Shown in pieces: positions 1 through 5,653 of a stretch of 5,653 bases of DNA. Each line of letters starts with the position of its first letter. The first letter of the stretch is position 1. Below the pieces are notes generated by a model that had not been told where the DNA came from, made no database searches, and worked only from the letters and a program-made list of their open reading frames with translations. The stretch spans positions 1-5,653 of the forward strand of contig CALAKE010000555.1 of the NCBI GenBank assembly GCA_937922775.1, in the 5' to 3' direction. This DNA comes from an uncultured bacterium. Lineage in GTDB: Bacteria > Acidobacteriota > UBA890. The position numbers and the translations under genes are program-made.

Positions 1-43
1 TTGAGCCTTGTCTGGCTTGATTTGCTGAGGTGAGGGCGCTGGG

Positions 44-514
44 ATGGCTGCGGTAACACAGGTGCTGGTCGGGCTGCGACGCATCGGTATCGTGGGGCTC
101 AGAGAGAGCCTCATTGGGGTCGAGGCGTCCGGTGCTACCGAGCGCGAGGAAGTCGTCGACGTCATGCTCGGCGCTCTGTCTCAGCTCAACTACATCCCGT
201 CGCACGTGGAGGACGACTACCGCAAGACCTTGTGGCGCGAGTACATGCGTCACCGCGGCGAGGACATCCGCGATTTGTACTCTGAGATCGAGGTCGTCGT
301 CCGCGGCGAGCAAGGGGAGGGTCTGGACCGTTTTCTCCGCGCGTTGAGAATCGCCTTCGGCGAACATGAGCTGAAGCCGGCGGCAACGCTGGAGCCGCCT
401 GATCCCGCAGGCCACAATCCGCAAATGCTGATCGACGGCGAGGTCGTGCTCGCCGGTGCTACCCGGGAGCGTGAGGTGGAGAGGGCGGTGCGGGCCCAGA
501 TCAGCGATTGGTGA
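44..514 (+). CDS. Cysteine-free protein of unknown function with a thioredoxin-like C-terminal half
   Basis: This 156-residue soluble protein is not one I can name. The start is well fixed: ATG 44 is the only start codon after the in-frame TGA at 26-28, and a GAGGTGAGGG purine stretch (27-36) lies 7 bases upstream. Residues 1-75 look mainly helical and contain a distinctive stretch, NYIPS at 49-53 followed by YRKTLWREYMRHRGED at 59-74. Residues 80-156 alternate strand and helix. They include the segment NPQMLIDGEVVLAG (125-138), which resembles the cis-proline/strand region of small thioredoxin-like proteins, with Pro126 as the candidate cis-proline, followed by a helix. The protein has no cysteine at all, so it cannot be an active thiol-disulfide oxidoreductase; a binding or scaffold role is possible. 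No signal peptide or membrane segment is visible. The next gene on this strand begins 195 bp downstream, so no operon is evident. The coding call is fairly sure; the fold suggestion is inference. Confidence 0.8.
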   Translation: MAAVTQVLVGLRRIGIVGLRESLIGVEASGATEREEVVDVMLGALSQLNYIPSHVEDDYRKTLWREYMRHRGEDIRDLYSEIEVVVRGEQGEGLDRFLRALRIAFGEHELKPAATLEPPDPAGHNPQMLIDGEVVLAGATREREVERAVRAQISDW

Positions 515-532
515 CCCGGCTGAAAGACTCCA

Positions 533-557
533 GCGGGCGCGTGCCGCCCGCCGGCAC
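533..557 (+). other. Overlapping GC-rich inverted repeats after the first gene
   Basis: Two mutually exclusive hairpins share bases here. GCGGGC (533-538) can pair with GCCCGC (546-551), or GTGCCG (541-546) can pair with CGGCAC (552-557) over a 5-base loop. They sit 19 bases after the stop of the first gene, where a terminator would be expected, but no T-run follows. They may take part in factor-dependent transcript ending or may be chance structure in GC-rich DNA. Confidence 0.25.
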
Positions 558-635
558 AGTAGTCACGAGCACAGCCTCACAGCGCCCGCGAGCATGCGGG
601 TCTATCCGGTCGGTCCGAAATGTCCTAGAGTGGCG

Positions 636-669
636 GCCCCGCACCGCCGGCAACGCCTGCCCCGCACCG
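636..669 (+). repeat. 11-bp direct repeat upstream of the pirin gene
   Basis: GCCCCGCACCG occurs exactly at 636-646 and again at 659-669, with starts 23 bp apart, about two helical turns. The pair lies 41-74 bases before the pirin start. Evenly phased direct repeats in a promoter or leader are typical of protein binding sites. Here both copies could also pair with the GGTGCGG at 682-688. A TAGAGT (626-631), 4 of 6 matches to a -10 box, precedes the first copy, but no matching -35 is visible. The repeat is directly seen; a regulatory role is inferred. Confidence 0.4.
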
Positions 670-688
670 AGGGCGGGCCTTGGTGCGG
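662..688 (+). promoter_or_regulatory. Strong 11-bp leader hairpin before the pirin ribosome binding site
   Basis: Bases 662-672 pair with 678-688 (ten Watson-Crick pairs and one G-U) around a 5-base loop. The hairpin ends 7 bases before the GGAAGGAAGG ribosome binding site. There is no T-run, so it is not a classical terminator. In a transcript it could affect ribosome access or mRNA stability. The left arm contains most of the second copy of the direct repeat, and the right arm could instead pair with the first copy (639-645), giving two alternative folds. Confidence 0.4.
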
Positions 689-695
689 CCTGCCT

Positions 696-705
696 GGAAG
701 GAAGG
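696..705 (+). promoter_or_regulatory. Ribosome binding site that fixes the pirin start
   Basis: GGAAGGAAGG ends 4 bases before GTG 710; its first GGAAGG unit is 8 bases away. This favours GTG 710 over the in-frame TTG 680 and GTG 683, which lie inside the leader hairpin and lack a Shine-Dalgarno sequence at a suitable distance. Confidence 0.7.
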
Positions 706-709
706 CCCC

Positions 710-1645
710 GTGTCGATTCGACCGATCAAACAACTCGTGAAGGCGCAGCCGCACATGGAAGGTGCGGGCGTGCACCTGCGCCGTGCTTTCGGCTTTGGCA
801 ATACCGAGCATTACGACCCGTTTCTGCTCCTGGACGACTTTCGCAACGACGTGCCTGACCAGTACCTGGCTGGCTTCCCCTGGCACCCGCATCGTGGCAT
901 CGAGACGATCACCTACGTGCTCGCGGGCACCGTCGATCATGGCGACAGCCTCGGCAACGAGGGCTCGATCACCGCGGGCGACGTACAGTGGATGACCGCC
1001 GGCAGCGGGATCGTCCACCAGGAGATGCCGCGCGGCGATGGCGAGGGGAGGATGCATGGTTTTCAGCTCTGGGCGAACCTGCCCGCGTCCCTGAAGATGA
1101 CGCCGCCGCGCTATCAAGACATCCTCGCGGCCGACATCCCCGAGGTGATCGACGACGACGGCACCAAAGTGCGGGTCATCTGCGGAAATGTGTGGGGAGT
1201 GAGCGGGCCGGTCGACGGCATCGCCGCCGATCCGCACTACATCGACATCTCCGTGCCGCCGGGAACAGCGAAGTCCATCCCTGTGGAGACCACGCGGCAC
1301 GCCTTCGCCTACGTTTTTGCCGGGGCAGGGGCGTTCCGCGATGCATCCGATCCCATGGCTGCCCCGACAGACCACGTCACAGAGGGCTCCGAGCTCGCCG
1401 ATGCCGACGACCTGCGGCGCCGCCCGGTCAGGCAAGTGGCCGACAACCGCTCTCTCGTTCTGTTCGACCGCGGCGACGAAGTCGTCGTAGAGGCGGGAGA
1501 AGAGGGCGTGCGCTTCCTGCTGGTATCAGGGGAGCCGCTCAGGGAGCCCGTCGCCTGGCAGGGCCCGATCGTCATGAATACCCGCGAGCAACTCCAGCAG
1601 GCCTTCTCGGAGCTTCAGGACGGCACCTTCCTCAAGAACGAGTAG
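710..1645 (+). CDS. Pirin family protein (cupin, metal-binding)
   Basis: The 311-residue product is a bicupin of the pirin family, close to the usual length of about 290-310. The N-terminal cupin carries the family hallmarks: DPFLLLDDF (36-44), FPWHPHRGIET (56-66), and GDVQWMTAGSGIVHQEM (90-106). His59, His61, His103 and Glu105 match the four metal ligands of human pirin (His56, His58, His101, Glu103), so the iron site should be intact. The C-terminal cupin (about 170-295) lacks such ligands, as is normal. Bacterial pirins include quercetin 2,3-dioxygenases such as E. coli YhhW, and others bind regulatory or metabolic partners; the substrate here cannot be told from sequence. It is cytoplasmic, with no signal peptide. 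The start is GTG 710, where SIRPIKQLVKAQPHMEGAGV matches the family N-terminus and a strong ribosome binding site precedes it; the upstream TTG at 680 would add ten unrelated residues. Neighbouring genes are 195 bp upstream and 101 bp downstream, so it is probably transcribed on its own. Confidence 0.95.
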   Translation: MSIRPIKQLVKAQPHMEGAGVHLRRAFGFGNTEHYDPFLLLDDFRNDVPDQYLAGFPWHPHRGIETITYVLAGTVDHGDSLGNEGSITAGDVQWMTAGSGIVHQEMPRGDGEGRMHGFQLWANLPASLKMTPPRYQDILAADIPEVIDDDGTKVRVICGNVWGVSGPVDGIAADPHYIDISVPPGTAKSIPVETTRHAFAYVFAGAGAFRDASDPMAAPTDHVTEGSELADADDLRRRPVRQVADNRSLVLFDRGDEVVVEAGEEGVRFLLVSGEPLREPVAWQGPIVMNTREQLQQAFSELQDGTFLKNE

Positions 1646-1676
1646 TGGCCCCGGGGAAACCTCGAGAGGTAAGAAT

Positions 1677-1694
1677 CCGTAGAAGATGCTACGG
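1677..1694 (+). other. Perfect 6-bp hairpin between the pirin and permease genes
   Basis: CCGTAG (1677-1682) pairs exactly with CTACGG (1689-1694) over a 6-base loop, 32 bases after the pirin stop. No T-run follows, so it is at best a weak terminator or a leader element of the permease gene. Apart from this and the GGGAGGG ribosome binding site (1736-1742), the 101-bp gap shows no clear promoter. Confidence 0.25.
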
Positions 1695-1746
1695 CTGATC
1701 TTGCTCGGTTCGTTCATCCAGCCGCATCGAGTTTCGGGAGGGTCTC

Positions 1747-4200
1747 GTGGACTATCTGGATCACCTGGTGAAGGATCTGCGCTCCGCGTTGCGGGGATAC
1801 GCCCGCCAGCCGGGTTTCGTGGCCATCGCTGTTCTATCCGTGGCCATCGGCATCGGCGCTAACGCGGCACTCTTCAGTTTTCTCAACGCGATTCTGCTGA
1901 GACCGATTCAAGGGATTGAAGCTCCCGAGCGAGTTGTCGAGCTCAGCGCCACGAGTCCAAGAAGGGGATTCGAGAGTTTTTCCTATCCGGACTTCCTCGA
2001 GCTCCGGGCCGCTGAAACGCCAATCGAGCACTTGGCCGGCTGGAACATCGAGCCCATGAGCATGAATGTTGGCGGTGCCGGAGTCCGCGTGACAGCCATG
2101 TACGTATCAGCACCCTACTTCGATGTGGTCGGGGTGCGCGCCGCGCAGGGGCGGACATTCTTGCCCGAAGAAGACGAGGGTTTCGGCCAACACCCGGTCG
2201 TGGTTGTGAGTCACCGCTTCTGGACCGATGAGCTCGGTGGGGATCCCGATGTCCTCGGCGCCACTCTCGAGCTCAACCGGGCTCCCTACGCGATCGTGGG
2301 AGTAGCTCCACCCGGATTCCGTGGACACGTGCCGTTCGTGTCCCTTGATCTCTGGGTTCCGATGGTTCAGGACGAGCAGTTGGCCGGAGTGACAGGTTGG
2401 AGTACCAGTCGCAATACCTCCTGGATGGAGGTCATCGGCAGGCTGCGAGATGGTGCGACAATCGAACAGGCCGATGCGGCCGCCAAGCAGGTCTTCCACC
2501 GCATGGAAACCGAGTATCCGGAGACTAACGAGGGCCTCGGTGCGCGCGTCGACGCGTTCGGTCCGATTCCAGCAGAAGGGCGTGTTGCGGTACGGGCTGT
2601 AGTCGGCGTGATGACCCTGCTTGTCAGTCTGATCCTGATGATCATCTGCGCGAATGTCGCGGGAATGATGTTGGCCAGGTCGGCGACACGCGAGCGCGAG
2701 ATCGCCATTCGGCTGGCGCTGGGATCGAGTCGTCTTCGCCTGATTCGACAGCTTGTCCTCGAGGGGATGCTCCTTTTCGCGCTGGGCGGCGGCGCCGGCA
2801 TTCTGGTGGCGTATTGGGGAATGGGCGCAATCAGCGTTGCCAACCTGCCGGTCCCCGTTCAGGTCGATCTGAATTTCGTTCCCGACCCCTGGGTGCTGAT
2901 GGTCTCGGTTGTGCTGACGATCGCCACGGGAGTCGTCTTCGGCCTCATTCCGGCGCTTCGGGCAACACGGCCTGAGTTGGTCCCCGCATTGAAGGCCTCA
3001 GAGTCGGGTGGGCGCCGCGCTAGCCGCCTCTACCGCGTTTCGGTAGGGGGCCAGGTGGCGATCTCCATGCTGCTGCTCGTGGTGGCCGGACTCTTCCTGC
3101 GCGCGCTGGGGGAGATCGGCACTGCCGACCCGGGATTCGAGGCCGAAGGGGCTTACGTCACCAGCATCGACTTGGCCCTCGAGGGGTTGGAAGGGCAGGG
3201 CGCTGGAATGTTGATGTTGGATCGGGCCGTCGAGGAGGCGTCGTCGATTCCAGGAGTAGCCGGGGTAGCGCTGGCGACAGGGCTGCCGCTGGACCAGGGC
3301 ACGTCGACAAGGACCGTGATTCCCGAAGAGCGGTTTGCTGACGAGGACCCCTGGATCAGGGCCCACTATTCCAGCGTCTCCGAGGAGTACTTCGAGACCA
3401 TGCGGACGCCGCTTCTGCAAGGCAGGACGTTTCTGTCCAGCGACGGCGAAGACAGCCCCATGGTCGTCGTTGTCAATCGAGCATTTGCGGACTCCGCCTG
3501 GCCAGGGCAGAACCCTGTCGGGCGGCGTCTCACATACGGGCGATCAGACGAGGACGTAGCCTGGCGCACAGTTGTAGGCCTGGTAGGTAACGCACGCGAG
3601 GAGTGGCTCTCCACCGATCCCGAGCCCATCGTCTACACGCCACTGCGCCAGCAGTTCTCGCCGTTCATTCGGGTTGTCGCAAGAGCCGACGGGGAGATCT
3701 CGACGATAGCTCCCGCGCTGCGGCAGGCGATTCTCCGCGCCGATCCGCACCTGTCACTTACTCCGGTCGTCTCACTGGCGGAGCTCAACTCACTCGATAC
3801 GTTGCCGCATCGCCTCGCGATCACGGTTGCTTTGGGGCTCGGCATCTTGGCGCTGTTTTTGGCCGGGATTGGCGTATATGGCGTATTGGCTTTCGCCGTC
3901 ACCCAGCAGACCAGAGAGATCGGTTTGCGTATGGCCCTGGGAGCCGACCGATCGAGGGTTCTGAGAGATACTCAACTCCGCGCCTTCCGCATGGTGCTGC
4001 CGGGGATGATTCTCGGCCTGCTGCTCGCAGTTCCGCTAGGCGCCTCGGTGCAGGCGATTCTTTACGGCGTAAGCCCCGTTGATCCGCTCGCGTTCGGTGC
4101 GGTGCTGGCCGTACTCATCTGCGTCGTAGCGTTGGCAGCGTTCACACCGGCGCGCAGGGCATCACGCGTCGATCCCATGCAGGCGCTGAGGTACGAGTGA
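1747..4200 (+). CDS. Duplicated FtsX/MacB-like ABC permease (orphan permease, ADOP type)
   Basis: The 817-residue inner-membrane protein has two MacB/FtsX permease halves fused in tandem. Order: a short cytoplasmic N-terminus with LRSALRGYARQPGF (11-24), membrane segment 1 (24-47), a MacB-like periplasmic domain (about 54-275), three membrane segments (284-306, 337-360, 381-404), membrane segment 5 (431-454), a second periplasmic domain (about 460-685), and three final segments (689-716, 744-771, 780-800). Both halves keep the FtsX cytoplasmic coupling motif, REIAIRLALGSSRLRLIRQ at 317-335 and REIGLRMALGADRSRVLRD at 723-741, and the protein ends in the typical ARRASRVDPMQALRYE. Eight membrane segments and about 800 residues match the orphan-permease family abundant in Acidobacteriota. 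MacB relatives work with an ATPase to move molecules or transmit force across the envelope, but no ATPase, adaptor or PadR-type regulator gene is present in the window. GTG 1747 follows GGGAGGG (1736-1742) at a 4-base gap. The frame is intact. The cargo is unknown. Confidence 0.95.
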   Translation: MDYLDHLVKDLRSALRGYARQPGFVAIAVLSVAIGIGANAALFSFLNAILLRPIQGIEAPERVVELSATSPRRGFESFSYPDFLELRAAETPIEHLAGWNIEPMSMNVGGAGVRVTAMYVSAPYFDVVGVRAAQGRTFLPEEDEGFGQHPVVVVSHRFWTDELGGDPDVLGATLELNRAPYAIVGVAPPGFRGHVPFVSLDLWVPMVQDEQLAGVTGWSTSRNTSWMEVIGRLRDGATIEQADAAAKQVFHRMETEYPETNEGLGARVDAFGPIPAEGRVAVRAVVGVMTLLVSLILMIICANVAGMMLARSATREREIAIRLALGSSRLRLIRQLVLEGMLLFALGGGAGILVAYWGMGAISVANLPVPVQVDLNFVPDPWVLMVSVVLTIATGVVFGLIPALRATRPELVPALKASESGGRRASRLYRVSVGGQVAISMLLLVVAGLFLRALGEIGTADPGFEAEGAYVTSIDLALEGLEGQGAGMLMLDRAVEEASSIPGVAGVALATGLPLDQGTSTRTVIPEERFADEDPWIRAHYSSVSEEYFETMRTPLLQGRTFLSSDGEDSPMVVVVNRAFADSAWPGQNPVGRRLTYGRSDEDVAWRTVVGLVGNAREEWLSTDPEPIVYTPLRQQFSPFIRVVARADGEISTIAPALRQAILRADPHLSLTPVVSLAELNSLDTLPHRLAITVALGLGILALFLAGIGVYGVLAFAVTQQTREIGLRMALGADRSRVLRDTQLRAFRMVLPGMILGLLLAVPLGASVQAILYGVSPVDPLAFGAVLAVLICVVALAAFTPARRASRVDPMQALRYE

Positions 4201-4227
4201 GCCAGCCCGGATTTCTCAACGGGTGGC
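4201..4227. terminator. Possible shared terminator hairpin between convergent genes
   Basis: The 29-bp gap between the permease stop and the toxin stop is almost filled by an imperfect hairpin. GCCA (4201-4204) pairs with TGGC (4224-4227), and CCCG (4206-4209) pairs with CGGG (4220-4223), with G4205 bulged and a 10-base loop. Position between convergent genes suits a bidirectional terminator, but there is no T-run on either side, so intrinsic termination is doubtful. Confidence 0.35.
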
Positions 4228-4229
4228 TG

Positions 4230-4634
4230 CTACGCGAGGCGCCCCTCGAGGAAGTCTCGCGGGCGCACTATCTCGATGTTGCCGTAGCCGGACACTCGTA
4301 ACAGGTCCTTGTCAGCGCTAACGATGCACCTGCAGCCGGCCGCGATCGCACAGGCGAATAATTTGTCGTCGTCGGGATCGTCGCACACGGCTGCTGGCAG
4401 CGGGGTTGCCTCCCAAAGCTCGGCCTCTACCGCCAACAGGCCGAGTATCGGTGCGATCTCGACCGAGGGAAACTGCTCACTGAGCCGCTCAGCCACAGCC
4501 AGGTACTCCTCGAAGATCTCGGGAGAAATGCAGATCTGCAGCCTGCCATCACGCCACTCTTGCAGGATTCGAAAAGGTGGGCCGGAGAAGAAGATGCCCG
4601 ACATCAAGACGTTGGTGTCGAGAACAATCCTCAC
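4230..4634 (-). CDS. PIN-domain toxin (probable endoribonuclease) of a type II toxin-antitoxin pair
   Basis: The 134-residue product is a full-length single PIN domain of the 'putative toxin component, PIN family' type (COG1569-like), related to VapC. Acidic metal-site motifs are all present: MRIVLDTNVLMSG with Asp6, SPEIFEEY with Glu42/Glu43, DDPDDDKLFACA (85-96) with Asp86/Asp89, and SADKDLL with Asp108/Asp110. Such toxins cleave RNA using Mg2+ or Mn2+ when not held by their antitoxin; the RNA target cannot be read from sequence. The GTG start at 4634 shares four bases (GTGA) with the antitoxin stop. The best GAGG is 13 bases upstream, so translation is probably coupled to that of the antitoxin, which keeps toxin output below antitoxin. 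The next internal methionine (residue 11) would remove catalytic Asp6, which supports the GTG. Nothing suggests inactivation. Confidence 0.92.
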   Translation of the reverse strand: MRIVLDTNVLMSGIFFSGPPFRILQEWRDGRLQICISPEIFEEYLAVAERLSEQFPSVEIAPILGLLAVEAELWEATPLPAAVCDDPDDDKLFACAIAAGCRCIVSADKDLLRVSGYGNIEIVRPRDFLEGRLA

Positions 4635-4894
4635 CGCTTGCCGCGGACCTCGGCGATCGCCGCCCGGATATCGGATTTCCTCAGACCGGCCTGGTGGGCG
4701 GTTCGGCGGGCGTCGGCGATCAGGTCATCGAACTGCGCCATCGACGGAGGAGTGATCTCCTTGAGGATCACCACGCCGTCATCGGCGAGGACCACGAACT
4801 GCGTCCCTGGCTTCAAGCCGAGCTTCTCGCGTATGGTCTCAGGGATCACCACTTGCCCCTTCGAGGACATCTTGGTCGTAGCTATCGTGGACAT
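4631..4894 (-). CDS. AbrB/MazE-family antitoxin
   Basis: The 87-residue product has an N-terminal swapped-hairpin AbrB DNA-binding domain (about residues 3-48) with the hallmark TKMSSKGQVVIPETIREKLG and LKPGTQFVVL. A charged helical tail (49-87) probably wraps and neutralises the PIN toxin encoded immediately downstream; the genes overlap by 4 bp. Antitoxins of this sort bind DNA alone and, with the toxin, repress their own promoter. ATG 4894 is chosen because MSTIATTKMSSKGQ matches the usual N-terminus. The in-frame GTG at 4957 would add 21 residues without domain character and would place the palindromic operator inside the gene. The ATG has no clear Shine-Dalgarno sequence, so a very short leader or the second ATG (residue 9) remains possible. 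The family is certain; the start is probable. Confidence 0.92.
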   Translation of the reverse strand: MSTIATTKMSSKGQVVIPETIREKLGLKPGTQFVVLADDGVVILKEITPPSMAQFDDLIADARRTAHQAGLRKSDIRAAIAEVRGKR

Positions 4895-4918
4895 GGGCTT
4901 TGCGGTTGGATGGCCAGA

Positions 4919-4938
4919 TAATCTTACGGGTAAGATTA
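4919..4938. promoter_or_regulatory. Palindromic operator and probable promoter of the toxin-antitoxin operon
   Basis: TAATCTTAC (4919-4927) and GTAAGATTA (4930-4938) form a perfect 9+9 bp palindrome around a 2-bp GG spacer, an AT-rich island in GC-rich DNA. It lies 24 bp upstream of the antitoxin ATG. On the - strand it contains TAAGAT (4926-4921), 4 of 6 matches to a -10 box at a plausible distance from the start; no good -35 is seen. A dimeric AbrB-type antitoxin would be expected to bind such a site and block the promoter. Symmetry and place are seen; operator function is inferred. Confidence 0.65.
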
Positions 4939-4998
4939 GCAGATCGGGCTGGCTCACCGCAATCGCTCGTCATCTAGTGGGACGGCCACGGTTCTGAG

Positions 4999-5653
4999 CT
5001 AGTCCCATAGCTCTTTCTCCAGGAGCTTCCTGAACTTGTTGGGGCTCATCAACTCATGGGTGATGAGCCTGCCGTGCAGAAAGGCGCCGAAGGTGCCGAA
5101 GGGTGAGGCTGCACCCTGGGCGTCGGCAGGCGTGGTCAGCTCTCGGGTGGTCACGGGAAGGTCGAGCTCTCTAGCGACCTCCGACATGTCGCTCAGGCAT
5201 CCGGGCACGAAGGGGCACTGGTAGGCGTTCTCGAAGTGGACACCGTCGGCCTGGGCCACCGCCCCGCGCCTGGCGTTTTCGGCGAAGCGTGGCGTTGGTG
5301 CGCTGTCCCAGGATCGATAGCACGCCAGGTCGTACCCCGTGTCGGTGCGATCAACAACCTCGAAGCCGAGGTGCTCGTAGAAGCGGGTATCTGTGAGGTA
5401 CGGACTTCTGCCCGCGACTACGGCAACTCCTGGGAATTCCTTCCCGGCAGCGAGGCAGTGCTGCAGCAGCTCGCGGCCGATCTGTTGCCCCTTGTAGCGG
5501 CCCGAGACCCACAGGCAATGGATTACCAGATAGCCTGGCGCCACGACCGGCCGCCATGCAGCCTCGGCGGGCGCGTATTCGATGAACACCTTTCCACGCA
5601 CGTCGAGCTTGCGAAAGACGAGGCCGTGTTTGAACCCGGCGGCCAAGAAAGCC
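4999..5653 (-). CDS. GNAT family acetyltransferase with YoaP-like C-terminal domain (5' end missing)
   Basis: The reading frame is open to the right edge, so the first part of the gene is outside the window; roughly 35-40 residues are missing judging from YoaP-type proteins of about 250. Numbering here counts from the TTG at 5646, an internal codon. Residues 1-110 are the GNAT fold: GLVFRKLDVRGKVFIEYAPAE (8-28), YLVIHCLWVSGRYKGQQIGRELL (39-61, the acetyl-CoA loop), and FYEHLGFEVVDR (89-100). Residues 114-121 (DSAPTPRF) lead into a second domain like the C-terminal domain of Bacillus YoaP, with the motif YQCPFVPGC (142-150) and the end segment GTFGAFLHGRLITHELM. The acetyl-CoA loop has Gln55 where the usual (Q/R)xxGx(G/A) pattern has Gly or Ala. 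Cys144 and Cys150 flank the CPF motif. The protein is cytoplasmic and its substrate is unknown. Its stop lies 104 bp upstream of the antitoxin start on the same strand, so cotranscription is possible but the operator suggests a separate promoter. Confidence 0.88.
   Translation of the reverse strand, partial: AFLAAGFKHGLVFRKLDVRGKVFIEYAPAEAAWRPVVAPGYLVIHCLWVSGRYKGQQIGRELLQHCLAAGKEFPGVAVVAGRSPYLTDTRFYEHLGFEVVDRTDTGYDLACYRSWDSAPTPRFAENARRGAVAQADGVHFENAYQCPFVPGCLSDMSEVARELDLPVTTRELTTPADAQGAASPFGTFGAFLHGRLITHELMSPNKFRKLLEKELWD

Noticed and set aside
1..33. Possible C-terminal tail of an upstream gene (frame 1, stop TGA at 31-33)
   Set aside because: Ten codons are too few to show coding character; its spacing to ATG 44 would fit an operon, but nothing else supports it.
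585..600. CCCGC/GCGGG inverted repeat as a terminator for the first gene
   Set aside because: Only five strong pairs and no T-run; chance occurrence is likely at this GC content.
508..858. 116-codon + strand frame spanning the gap before the pirin gene
   Set aside because: It runs through the leader hairpin and into the pirin gene in another frame, has no clear ribosome binding site, and its translation resembles no family I know.
602..1435. 277-codon open frame on the - strand opposite the pirin gene
   Set aside because: It lies antisense to an unmistakable pirin, and its translation is rich in Arg, His and Gly without any family character. It is a GC-rich shadow frame.
988..1698. 236-codon + strand frame overlapping the pirin gene
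   Set aside because: The translation is very Arg-rich and low in domain character; it is an alternate frame of the pirin coding sequence.
2367..2843. 158-codon - strand frame inside the permease gene
   Set aside because: Antisense to a continuous, well-recognised permease; low-complexity Arg/Ser/Pro-rich translation.
4895..4957. Extended antitoxin start at GTG 4957
   Set aside because: The added 21 residues have no AbrB character and would place the perfect palindrome inside the coding region; ATG 4894 fits the family N-terminus.

Overview
The window is 5.65 kb of GC-rich bacterial DNA. It is densely coding and has no RNA gene, CRISPR array or recognisable insertion sequence. The best clue to the host is the 817-residue duplicated FtsX/MacB-like permease. 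It belongs to the 'orphan permease' type that is greatly expanded in Acidobacteriota and also occurs in Gemmatimonadota, Myxococcota and other former Deltaproteobacteria. High GC, GTG starts with strong Shine-Dalgarno sequences, and the other gene types all fit a free-living or soil/sediment bacterium from one of those groups. The phylum cannot be fixed from this window alone.

The left half is on the + strand. At 44-514 is a small cysteine-free protein of unknown function whose C-terminal half looks thioredoxin-like. A 195-bp non-coding gap follows, containing an 11-bp direct repeat and a strong 11-bp hairpin just ahead of the next ribosome binding site. At 710-1645 is a pirin with all four metal ligands intact. 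At 1747-4200 is the duplicated permease, with eight predicted membrane segments and no ATPase gene beside it.

The right half is on the - strand and converges on the permease with only 29 bp between the two stop codons. It carries a type II toxin-antitoxin pair. An AbrB/MazE-type antitoxin (4631-4894) overlaps by 4 bp a PIN-domain ribonuclease-type toxin (4230-4634). A perfect 9+9 bp palindrome lies just upstream of the antitoxin start and is a strong candidate for its autoregulatory operator. Beyond it, and cut off by the right edge of the window, is a GNAT acetyltransferase with a YoaP-type C-terminal domain (4999-5653).

The genes do not form one pathway. The only clear functional unit is the toxin-antitoxin operon. 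The others look like independent transcription units. I did not find a convincing new multi-gene system. The most open questions are the unknown first gene, the repeat/hairpin leader of the pirin gene, and the unusual residues in the acetyltransferase.
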